Assembly: GCA_949775045.1 (NCBI GenBank)
Contig: OX459100.1
Span: forward strand, 1,883,436 to 1,947,435
DNA: 64,000 bases
Direction of reading: 5' to 3'
Origin: Metridium senile
Taxonomy: Eukaryota; Cnidaria; Anthozoa; Actiniaria; Metridiidae
Shown: positions 49,311 through 64,000 of the stretch, one piece after another
Layout: every line of letters begins with the position of its first letter
Position numbering within the stretch: the first letter of the stretch is position 1
The notes under the pieces: generated by a model
Told to the model about the DNA's origin: nothing
Database searches by the model: none
Seen by the model: the letters and a program-made list of their open reading frames with translations, nothing else
Position numbers and translations under genes: made by a program

Positions 49311-49502
49311 AAAAACCGTGGGCACCCAGAAATATTTTAAAAATCGTTTATTGTTCGTTGAACAACTCATAAACAGCTGTAACTACAAAATGTTTATCAT
49401 ACTACACATCAGCCAAACTTCTTGCGGTGATATAGTTGTTTCTGAGTTGTTTAACAAACAATAAACGATTTCTAAAATATTTCTTGGTGCCCACGGTTTT
49501 TT
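49311..49502. mobile_element. 192-bp MITE with ~60-bp inverted repeats
   Basis: The ends AAAAAACCGTGGGCACC and GGTGCCCACGGTTTTTT pair and continue through ATCGTTTATTG/CAATAAACGAT. Target duplication unclear. Confidence 0.75.
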
Positions 49503-50093
49503 GATTCGCACTGAAAAAGGTACACAGATAAATTATTTTCAGTTCAACCGTAAAAGGAGCACCTATCACCCCTACAGCACATCTTGAGTTTTGGTGCGGT
49601 ATATTTTAATACTAGAAAAATAAGCAGAAATAGACAAACCGATTACACGATACGATAGAGTTATGCATTGCTGGTCTGAACAATTAATCAAAAGACCAGC
49701 TCGTTATGGCAATTAAATTATAACACACTGTACAAAATTACTCGATTATGATTGGACGAGAAAAGCACAATTAAATCATAAATTGTACCAATTAGTATAC
49801 CAATGAGTTTTTCAGTATATTATAAATAATAAATCGCACGATCTTCTCGTACAATTTGTAATTAATCATTAGTAATTATAGCTCGCCTAAAAGGCTCGTC
49901 CAATTTTGAAAACTTTCAATACATCACTCGTACCTATTAACTCAAGATCGTGCGATTTCCTATACAAACCAAAAATTTGGCAAAAAATAATGTATTCCAA
50001 AATACAGCACATCTTGAGATTTAGTGCAGTATTTTCACTAAAAAAAAAAAAATAGGCAAAATTTCACTTCAATTTATACGATACGATACATAA

Positions 50094-51161
50094 TGTGTGC
50101 GCAAATCCGGACACTTTGGCATTTAAGCGTTAAAAAAGAGATCGAATTTGTTTACAAATGAACACAACATTATAGAATAAAGCATTTGTATGTTTTCTAT
50201 TGTGTAAGAAGTTTTTGTGACAATCGAGATATTTTCAGCTAGGAAAAAGAGCGATTTTTCATGGCATGTGAATATGCAAATTCGCAATAAGTCAGTTTTT
50301 AACGCGCTTTGAATTACATGTTAAACTTAAAATGGTAATTATTCTGCAGATTCAAATGATAACGCCAAAATATTTAGTACGTTTTCAATTGCAAACAATG
50401 TTTTATCTTGTGTAAAAAGAAGAGCTTTTAATAGTTTAAAATAAATGTAGGAGACGGTTTTAGAAATACTACTAAAATCCACTGAGGTAGAGTACAAACA
50501 CTAAAAGTGTGCAACATAAATACCACTAAATACTGCTAAATTATGCAAATTATTTTGTTCTCTATTGTTTAATCAACACTATTTAGTGGTAAATAGTACA
50601 AAGTATTGCACACTTTTATTGTTTGTACTCTATGTGCAATTCCGGACGATAAAATAAACAAGATTAGCAATCTTAAATTTATCTTTTGGATAGTTTAATC
50701 ACCGTGCACTATATATTTATAGGACATTTATATTCATTTGAAGAATCCAGCGCACGAGAGCAATTACTCGTGTGTGAAATACTTTAGTGCTCAAACGTAT
50801 TAATCAAGCAACGTAATTCATGATTTAATTAACACAAATTTATGCTTTAATCTCACATTTGACTGTGGAAATAGAAAATCTATCATAAGCATTCGAAAAT
50901 TAGGAAATAACTTTTAAGAATTGATTAAACAGAACCTACTTTAATAGTGTCCGGCTTTGTACACAACTGTCCGGAATTGCACCACTCAAACTACTTTACA
51001 AATATATCCATAACATTTTTAAAAATCACTAAAATTGACCAATACTTTATATAAATCTTTATCAGATGTTACCTCATCTCCAAGGAAAATGTATTTCCTA
51101 AACAATGCGTTTAACGAATGAATGGCAATTTATTTAAAAACCTTCCGGAATTGCACACACA
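50094..51161. mobile_element. ~1.07-kb element with TGTGTGC..TCCGGA ends
   Basis: Left TGTGTGCGCAAATCCGGA and right TCCGGAATTGCACACACA are imperfect inverted ends. TCCGGA/GTCCGG words recur inside (50645, 50950, 50980). The flanking sequences at 49670 and 51180 resemble each other (GGTCTGAA, AATTAATC), which suggests a larger composite. No protein. Confidence 0.5.
50488..50632. mobile_element. 145-bp nested MITE
   Basis: TAGAGTACAAACACTAAAAG and TTTTATTGTTTGTACTCTA are inverted ends, with GTGTGCAA/TTGCACAC next to them. Confidence 0.65.
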
Positions 51162-51338
51162 AACTGTAGAGTTGCTGGTCTGAAAAATTAATCGAAAGAT
51201 CGTTCATTATGGCATAAATACGAGAAATTTCGCATGTACATGTAATGTGTAAACTGGTCATTTGCAGTTGGTACTGAGTTCTTGTTGCCAAAAGATGTGA
51301 TTTCCGTTACTATTTCGAGACTTTGTAATGGAAAATAA

Positions 51339-51539
51339 GGCCTCGTCTACACGAATCCGATCCGGCTGAAACCGCATAGAAATATTTGCGTCTACACGAA
51401 TATATCCGCGTATCCGGAGGATTCAAGTAAAAGTATGCGGTTTCGGTGACCGGATTCACTGGATTCGTGTGGACGATAGGCCGATTCGCATCAAAAAGTA
51501 TGCGGTTTCAAAAGTATCCGGATTCGTGTAGACGAGGCC
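51339..51539. mobile_element. 201-bp Harbinger-type MITE
   Basis: The ends GGCCTCGTCTACACGAATCC / GGATTCGTGTAGACGAGGCC are inverted, with TAA on both sides (51336-51338, 51540-51542). A 3-bp TAA duplication fits Harbinger-type elements. A relative is at 54426-54608. Confidence 0.85.
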
Positions 51540-51638
51540 TAAATAAACAAGATGACGAGAAGTGTTAGAGTTGGTAGTCTTTTATTATGCTTATTATGCT
51601 TTCGATATATTTAATACAGCTTTTAGACAATACACATA

Positions 51639-51938
51639 AGCCGTTTCACACTAGAAGATGGAAAGGTCGTCTGGTATGAAAATGGGACGAAAATTTCGTC
51701 TCACTTTCTTTGAATTTTTCGTATAAACCACTTTTAACATGCAAATGAGGATGTGTGTCAAGCAACATGCTAATTAGGCGTGCATCTAGCCAAATAAAAC
51801 AGTTGTGACAACTAAAACATTTAAAGATTTACCACTTTTAACAATTTTCAAAGTGTTAAAAGTGGGTTTTACGAAATCGTTCTATGAGACGAACAAAGTC
51901 GAGGCGATTTGTCTTCCGTCCTCCAGTGTGCAAAGGAC
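51639..51938. mobile_element. Probable ~300-bp inverted-repeat element downstream of gene C
   Basis: AGCCGTTTCACACTAGAAGA at left and CCTCCAGTGTGCAAAGG at right are imperfect inverted ends, and inner GACGAAATTTCGTC-like words repeat. Weakly supported. Confidence 0.4.
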
Positions 51939-52015
51939 AAGTGCTTTGCTGCAAGTAGCGCTAGCTAATCCTCATCTTGCTTGTGATTCAGATCATCTTC
52001 TCAGAGTGTTTGCGT

Positions 52016-58729
<6,714 letters not shown>

Positions 58730-58803
58730 CTGTCAACAGAGACAATACGTATTCAAGAGACACTGCAATAATTATAACTTACTAACAGGGTATAAGTACT
58801 ATT

Positions 58804-58898
58804 TAATAAACGAGCAGCAGTGTTTTATCAGGTATAAAATCCCGAGGGCGAAGCCCAAGGGATTTTATACCTGATAAAACACGTGCTGCGAGTTTATT
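58804..58898. repeat. Long hairpin H8 in gene C intron 1
   Basis: The arms TGTTTTATCAGGTATAAAATC and GATTTTATACCTGATAAAACA pair, with outer AATAAACGAGCAGCA/TGCTGCGAGTTTATT-type bases. The apex is CCCGAGGGCGAAGCCCAAGG. It ends 11 bases before the recombinase element. Confidence 0.85.
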
Positions 58899-59097
58899 GA
58901 ATGACTTAACAAACTCATTAATAATTCATGACCATTTTGCCCAATATCGATGAAACAAAACAAAACGGAAGGTTGTTTGCATTTGGGAATTGACCTACAG
59001 TAATAATAGAAGAATTAAAATCAGCAATTCAAATGTGCAGGACTTTGTCAATATTTTATTCGCATGTATAAGTCTTCATTCAGAACTTTGCTTTTGC

Positions 59098-60583
59098 ATG
59101 AATAACAACATGCCTCCAAAGAGGCAATTTAGGCCACCAAAGTCTAAGGAAGAAGAAAAAAACACATTGGAAGAGTGTATCCCAAAGTCTACACGTAGCT
59201 CTACGAAGTGGGCATTCAAAGTCTTTTCCGAATGGCAAATCAATAGAGTCAACAAAGATCCTTCCAAAGAGCAGCGTTCGTTTGAAATTGACATTGGAAA
59301 AGTACAGTCATTAGATACGAATATTGCCAACATGAATGCAGAAACTCTGAATTTTTGGTTGACTAAGTTTGTTCAGGAAATGGTGAAGGTAAACGGAGAG
59401 AGATATCCAGGAAGAAGTCTATACATGATTGCTGCGGGCCTTCAACGCCATCTAGCTGAGAGTGGAAATGCCATTTTACTGCTAAGTCAAAACGATAGAA
59501 GGTTAGATATAAATAAGTTTATTTTGTACGAGTATTACTATGATTCTGGGGTTGATCGGAGTAGATTCTTTGTAGATTCTTTTTTAGAATCATTATTAAT
59601 AGTTTTTATTGTTCCTTTCAAGGTTGAACATATTCAGACGTGCTTTGGATGCGGAAATGCGTCAGGCCACCCATTACGGCGCTGCAATAGAATCCAAAAT
59701 GGAGGAGAGAAAAGAAATATCAGAAGATGATGAGGCTACATTTTGGAACATGAATCTGATGGGTTGCGACACGGCTAACTCCTTGCTAACAACAATTTAT
59801 TTTTATAACGGTAAATTGTTTGGATTGCGTTCAAAAGAACATAGAAATTTAAGGTACTCCAACTTTAGAATAGATTCTGAATCAGTTACCTACGATGAAA
59901 GTGTTTCAAAAACCTACCACGGTGGTTTGAAAGATCTAAAATATAAGCCGAGAGTAGTTAAACACATTTGCTGCGCTGGCAAAGATATCAATCATCGACC
60001 GTGTATAGTTAATTGTTTTGCAACCTATATGGAGAAAGTCAAACATCTAGCTAAGGATATAGATGCATTTTATTTCAAGCCAAACCCAAACACTCAGGTT
60101 TTCACTTTTTGCAGTTCATCTGTAGGTATTAATACGCTAAACAAAATTTTGCCAGACTTGTGTAAACAAGCTGGGCTGGAACGTAAGACGTCACATTGTT
60201 TAAGAATAACTTGCGCTTCGCGTTTGTTTCAACATCAGGTAGAGGAGAAATTGATACGCGATAGGACAGGACATCGCTCCAATGCTTTGCTTAGGTATGA
60301 AAAATCTAGCTTACAGCAAGAAACGGTTGTTAGCAAGTTGCTCGGCCCACCGGTCCTAAATCATACAGATAGCGCTACGGTTAGCACTAGCACTAAAACT
60401 AGTTCTACTGAAACTGATATAAACGAAAGCTGTTCCAACGTTTTTGAAGATATTGAATCGTTAGATTTAGAAATCTCAGATGAATTATTAAGTAATATGG
60501 TTTTGCCAGATTCTTGTAACTCAGCCAAAGTTGTAATTTCGGGCTCTGTTTTCAATAACTGTACATTTAATTTGAGTAAGTAA
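59098..60583 (+). CDS. Crypton-lineage tyrosine recombinase (KIAA1958/ZMYM/QRICH1-like domain)
   Basis: Two exons, 59098-59501 and 59623-60583, with a 121-bp GT..AG intron, give 454 residues. Splicing joins NDRR to LNIFRRALDAEM. Residues about 35-130 form the core-binding domain (STKWAFKVFSEWQ, TLNFWLTKFVQEM, SLYMIAAGLQRHL). The catalytic half has GLRSKEHRNLR (Arg204), HCLR (His326, Arg329), GHRSN (His352) and LLRYEK (Tyr360), i.e. the R-HxxR-H-Y set of tyrosine recombinases. The frame is fully open, so the gene may be active or recently so. ATG 59098 is chosen; 59110 is an equal choice. The last 85 residues are Ser/Thr- and acid-rich. Expected role: site-specific strand exchange for its own element. 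Confidence 0.85.
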
Positions 60584-60643
60584 ATAAATGTTATGATTAT
60601 TCAATGCCTGTTATATTTTATCTTTACTAACTATGGACATGGA

Positions 60644-60679
60644 GCATTATATAATGACACAGTTGTCATTATATAATGC
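60644..60679. repeat. Perfect 16-bp hairpin downstream of the recombinase
   Basis: GCATTATATAATGACA and TGTCATTATATAATGC are separated by four bases, 61 bases after the stop codon and inside the element. It may mark the transcript end or a recombinase site. Confidence 0.7.
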
Positions 60680-61040
60680 TTCATGTTCATTTGCATTCCA
60701 TTGTTCTTCTATTCTACCCCATTATTCCCCTGGGCCGAATTCAAATCCCTCCCCGGGCTTTAAATTACAAGCGTAGATTATGCGGTATACAAGGCTATCC
60801 TCGTGACCAGAGAGGAGCATCGGATTGGACAAAATGGTCATGAATTATTAATGAGTTTGTTAACAGTCTTTATTTCACACTTGATATGGTTTTCTTTGTT
60901 ATTCATAGGGATGTATCTCCGATTTATTACATGATTACATCGGTTTTCATTGTTACTTTTAGGGCTTTATATCGCGTATTACCCTGTTCATTATCAATTC
61001 AAGGGCTTTACACAGATATTGCCCCCATTTGAGGGCAATA

Positions 61041-61165
61041 TCTATATATTGCCCTTGAATACTAATGTATATTGCCCTTGAATACTAATGTATATTGGCC
61101 TTGAATACTAATGTATATTGCCCTTGAATACTAATGTATATTGCCCTTGAATACCAATGACCTAA
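61041..61165 (+). repeat. Minisatellite TATATTGCCCTTGAATACTAATG
   Basis: Five to six units of about 25 bases with the core ATTGCCCTTGAATACTAATG, preceded by an inverted half (GAGGGCAATATCT). Confidence 0.9.
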
Positions 61166-61255
61166 TCCCTATATTATCCTTGTCATTTCCGTTCTTTTTC
61201 AACTTTATATGTAACGTTAAACTTTCTAGTTGCGAACATTGAACGGATAAAAAAA

Positions 61256-61330
61256 TCATCTGATAGAGTGACCCTTTCGAGGATCGAACCCCGAACCCTT
61301 TGCTTACAAATCCTGACCCTAACACTTTAT
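61256..61330 (-). repeat. tRNA-like segment
   Basis: Read in reverse: GTTAGCATAAAGTGTTAGG (A box-like) and GGGGTTCGATCCTC (B box). The anticodon arm is not convincing. Probably a tRNA-derived repeat. Confidence 0.4.
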
Positions 61331-61692
61331 GCTAACTGTCCGATCGATGTCAGTTGGTGAGAAGAAAACGTATTCATTTGTTCGTTACAGTAGTGTACAA
61401 CAAAACTAAAAGCCCATTGTTTGGATTGTATTCTCATGGGAAACTAAAAAAATAATCAGCTTAATGATGCCCTTTGGGACATGAAGTTGTGTGAAAACCT
61501 ATTCAATCATGTAATAAGTCATGCACTAAAAATAAAAACAAACAATTCAAGAATCTTCTGAAGAATATATTTGTCGTCTTGAAAACGACTTGCATCGATA
61601 AAAGTATATGGCGTAAAAACCCAAATGTTGCATACAAAATTTAAAAATACAAGGCTTTTTTGGAAAACCTCTGTAAATCATGTAATAAGTCA

Positions 61693-61792
61693 GATAAATA
61701 CCTCGAACGTCGGCAATAAGCCTATAAAGCCCTCGGGGCCTACGGCCCCTCGGGCTTTATACGGCTTATTGCCTCCGTTCTCGGTATTCATC
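61693..61792. repeat. Long hairpin H9
   Basis: Arms with GGCAATAAGCC/GGCTTATTGCC and ATAAAGCCC/GGGCTTTAT, outer GATAAATACC/GGTATTCATC. The apex is CTCGGGGCCTACGGCCCCTC. Followed by ACTCATTAATAATT, as is hairpin H8. Confidence 0.8.
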
Positions 61793-61889
61793 TCTTACAT
61801 AAACCCCTAATCATACCAATTCAAGGGTTCTATCTAGATTTAAAAAACTCATTAATAATTAATGATTTTTGGAGAAAAAAAGTCTTTGA

Positions 61890-62153
61890 GTACCAATGTC
61901 AGGACTCGAACCGAGAACCTCTGCATTGCTGTATCCGCGCTTTAAGCCATTATATTACATAGTCATCCGATGTAAAGTTAACAACAAAAACTCGTTTAAT
62001 GTCATCAAGTTCATTTATTTAGCATTCAAGTTCGTTAGTGTTCTTCTGAATAGAATTGAAAAGTGATTGTTTAATATTTCCTTATGGGAATTCATTGACA
62101 ATGAACATTTTAATTTAAAAATTATGAACAGATTATTGATATATTTTTGGATT
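61890..62153 (-). repeat. Dispersed repeat with tRNA-like segment, inverted copy of 10311-10690
   Basis: Contains TGATTGTTTAATATTTCC and GAATTCATTGACAATGAACAT, reversed relative to the copy in gene A intron 4. The tRNA-like piece is at 61896-61973 (minus strand, box CTCGGTTCGAGTCC). Confidence 0.6.
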
Positions 62154-62240
62154 AGAGATTGCCGATTTAGCGGATTATAGGCGGAATAGGCATATAGTAG
62201 TGGAATATACTAATCCAAATCCGCTAAATCGGAAATCTCT
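62154..62240. mobile_element. 87-bp inverted-repeat element
   Basis: AGAGATTGCCGATTTAGCGG and CCGCTAAATCGGAAATCTCT are inverted with one mismatch, around a 40-base centre. Confidence 0.65.
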
Positions 62241-62771
62241 ATTGTTTTTTTTTTTTTTTTTGGAATACGATCAGTGATAATCATACATTGTTTTCTTTTC
62301 AGAAAACCTTAGTTATCATTGAAAAATGTCGAGTCAGATCTCAGCCAAATGGTTTAGATTGTGTCAGTATTATTTTGTTCTGAAAACTTTCAATAAACTT
62401 CAATCACGGGAAAACTGTTGTATTCTAGTGAGAAAAATCATTAACAGCATTCCACCTTATTGATTAGTTTCAATGGTTTGACTATTTTAGTCTTTGTATT
62501 AAGGAATGAAAACTAAGATAGCATAACCTCCTTCAATAAATATTGTGTTCTATCAATAAGATTTTGATTTAAAAATGCACCGAGCCGGTTCCCTGCACAT
62601 TTTCTATTCATATATCATTCATTTTATCAAATACGACTCCCCAGTAGATACTAATTAGTGAGATTTGAAAAGCCGTTCTTTTATTTCTTAACTCAAATCA
62701 TGTGCCGTTGTTAGAATAGGATTAAATCATTGTTTTTTTGTGAGAAAACCTTCTCAAGTGTGAAATAAATT
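62241..62771. other. Intergenic or intron 1 of gene C, no feature seen
   Basis: AT-rich with an 18-base T run near 62244. Nothing else supported. Confidence 0.4.
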
Positions 62772-62871
62772 AGTTACATACCTCGAATGTTCGGCTATAA
62801 GCCTATATATCCCTTGGGCCTGCGGCCCGCGGGATCATATGGCTTATAGCCTCCATTCTCGGTATGTAACT
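62772..62871. repeat. Long hairpin H10
   Basis: The arms AGTTACATACC/GGTATGTAACT and GGCTATAAGCC/GGCTTATAGCC pair. The apex is CTTGGGCCTGCGGCCCGCGG. Same plan as H9. Confidence 0.8.
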
Positions 62872-63419
62872 CTTACTTAAACAATTTCTTTGCGCCGCGC
62901 GCAAGTAGTCTATATATAGAGCAGGTTTCGTATGAATGTGAAAAATGCAGTTCCGTGTGCGTGCCTTGCCGCGACCTTGATGTTTCTTGGATTTTTTGGC
63001 GTGCCTTTCCGAACCTTGCTTGCGTTTGTGCCGTGAGCTTTTCATAGTCATACGAAATCTTCTATGTTATAGGGTGTTATGGGCGGTGGAAGGTGGTTAG
63101 GCTTGATATCGTTGCTGTAGTTTAAGTTGTAGCCAGGTTCCCTAATCCTAAAAGGGAAACCCAGTACAAGTAATAGCTTATACCTGCCGACTCATCGCTG
63201 AGAGTAAATTGAGTCCTATAATTAATAATAATAATGTATTAATTTATATTGCGCAAATTCAATCGTGAGTTTTTCAAATGCGCATTACAATAGATAAAAA
63301 TAATATATATGAAAATATGCATTACTATAATTGAAAAAAAAAATAAACTAAAAACTTATCTAAAGATTACAAAATAATATACAATGACATAAAAATAAAA
63401 TACAGCTATATAATATATA
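62872..63419. other. Repeat-like stretch with Lys/Arg-rich minus-strand frame
   Basis: The minus-strand frame ending near 62930 starts SSRHKRKQGSERHAKKSKKH at about 63045. It overlaps the block shared with 26338-26410, where the frame is not kept, so a real gene is doubtful. The rest is AT-rich LINE 3' sequence leading to the fragment at 63420. Confidence 0.35.
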
Positions 63420-63853
63420 CATTAGTTAAGGTTATAAAAAGTTTTAAAAAGTAAAGTCTTAATTGATGACTTAAAAACCTTAATTGACGTAATATTTCTA
63501 ATGTCTTTGGGGAGGGCGTTCCATAATTTAGGTGCTGCTACACTAAAGGATCTATCTCCCGAATTAACCATTGATTTCCCCTTAGGGGTCACAAGCACTA
63601 TACTGTCTTGTGAACGTAAGCTATATGTAGTTGATTGTCTAATTGTGATAAGTTATGAAATATATTGTGGGGAGAAACCATGAATTGCTTTAAAGGTAAT
63701 TAATAATATTTTGAAATGAACGCGTTGCTTTACAGGCAACCAATGCAGTGAGCGCATAAGAGGCGTTATGTGGCAGAACTTACTTTCCTTAAAAATTAGG
63801 CGCGCGGCTCCATTTTGAATTCTTTGAAGTCCTATTAAGGTATCATGGGACAA
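63420..63853 (-). mobile_element. L2/CR1-type LINE C-terminal fragment
   Basis: The minus strand reads LIGLQRIQNGAARLIF, then LHWLPVKQRVHFKILLITFK and FSPQYIS. After one in-frame stop it reads LITIRQSTTYSLRSQDS and SFSVAAPKLWNALPKDI. This is the LINE C-terminus also seen at 23050-23400. Only one stop interrupts it, so it is fairly young but truncated at its 5' end. Confidence 0.85.
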
Positions 63854-64000
63854 AATGTTTGAAGAAAATGGACATTTCTCGAAAAATGCATGAAGTGATT
63901 ATTCAATGTCTTGTCGATCGTTTAACAAAAACAAAATTTGTTTTTGCTTTTTTTCTTCGCGAGATATTCGTAAAAAAGATATTTTGCGTGACAGACTAAA

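Larger units (their letters stand above)
58910..60859. mobile_element. 1.95-kb TTAA-flanked TIR element encoding a tyrosine recombinase
   Basis: Left CAAACTCATTAATAATTCAT and the right-end complement continue as GACCATTTTG then CCAAT, giving inverted repeats of about 36 bases with one mismatch seen. TTAA lies at 58906-58909 and 60860-60863. The only gene is the recombinase at 59098-60583, in the plus direction, antisense to gene C. Cryptons normally lack inverted repeats and TTAA duplications, so this combination is unusual. The repeats could instead belong to an older element that the recombinase entered. Confidence 0.8.

Noticed and set aside
60870..64000. First exon of gene C
   Set aside because: No minus-strand sequence like the signal peptide, SEDCLNL or NYGLYDQLEALKW was found up to the window edge, so it must lie outside or be lost.

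Overview
This is eukaryotic DNA from an invertebrate animal. The genes have introns with GT..AG borders, and the sequence is AT-rich and dominated by transposable elements. A Penelope-like element with a GIY-YIG endonuclease fragment, CR1/L2-type LINE fragments, a tRNA-derived SINE and many small inverted-repeat elements together suggest a cnidarian or similar marine invertebrate. That placement is an inference; no marker gene fixes it.

The gene backbone is a cluster of secreted type-B carboxylesterases (cholinesterase-like alpha/beta hydrolases). The last codons of one gene sit at 3-119 (+, 'gene 0'). Gene A (7504-16517, +) and gene B (43159-48600, +) are complete, with six coding exons each. 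Gene C (52016-58729, -) faces gene B tail to tail, and its first exon lies beyond the right edge. Exon borders and intron phases are shared by all copies. All three visible enzymes keep Ser, Asp and His triad candidates. Gene B alone carries a long Ser/Gly tail. A and B also share an upstream leader exon and a 5' UTR intron. The block 615-7190 upstream of A is repeated at 32732-38777 upstream of B, so A and B arose by segmental duplication. Their differences expose several datable insertions with empty sites.

Region by region. 1-7.5 kb: tail of gene 0, a Penelope-like fragment holding a nested DNA transposon, and a hairpin-bearing repeat. 7.5-16.5 kb: gene A, with a 6.2-kb intron full of repeats. 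17-32.7 kb: transposon-rich DNA containing one secreted-peptide exon at 28.7 kb, a LINE carrying three separate insertions, and a LINE reverse transcriptase at 31.8-32.7 kb. 32.7-43.1 kb: the second copy of the upstream block, plus an element encoding the N-terminal half of a tyrosine recombinase, a SINE, and a 3.55-kb giant inverted-repeat element. 43.2-48.6 kb: gene B. 48.6-52 kb: miniature elements. 52-58.7 kb: gene C, with long TTAG/TTTG tracts and a tandem duplication of exons 3 and 4. 58.9-60.9 kb, in gene C's first intron: a TTAA-flanked inverted-repeat element with an intact, spliced Crypton-lineage tyrosine recombinase gene. 60.9-64 kb: hairpins, tRNA-like repeats and a LINE end.

The most unusual content is (i) tyrosine-recombinase genes carried inside transposons with terminal inverted repeats, (ii) at least ten long hairpins with unrelated stems but a similar CGAG/GCG-type loop, and (iii) hammerhead-ribozyme-like motifs in the Penelope-like terminal sequences.
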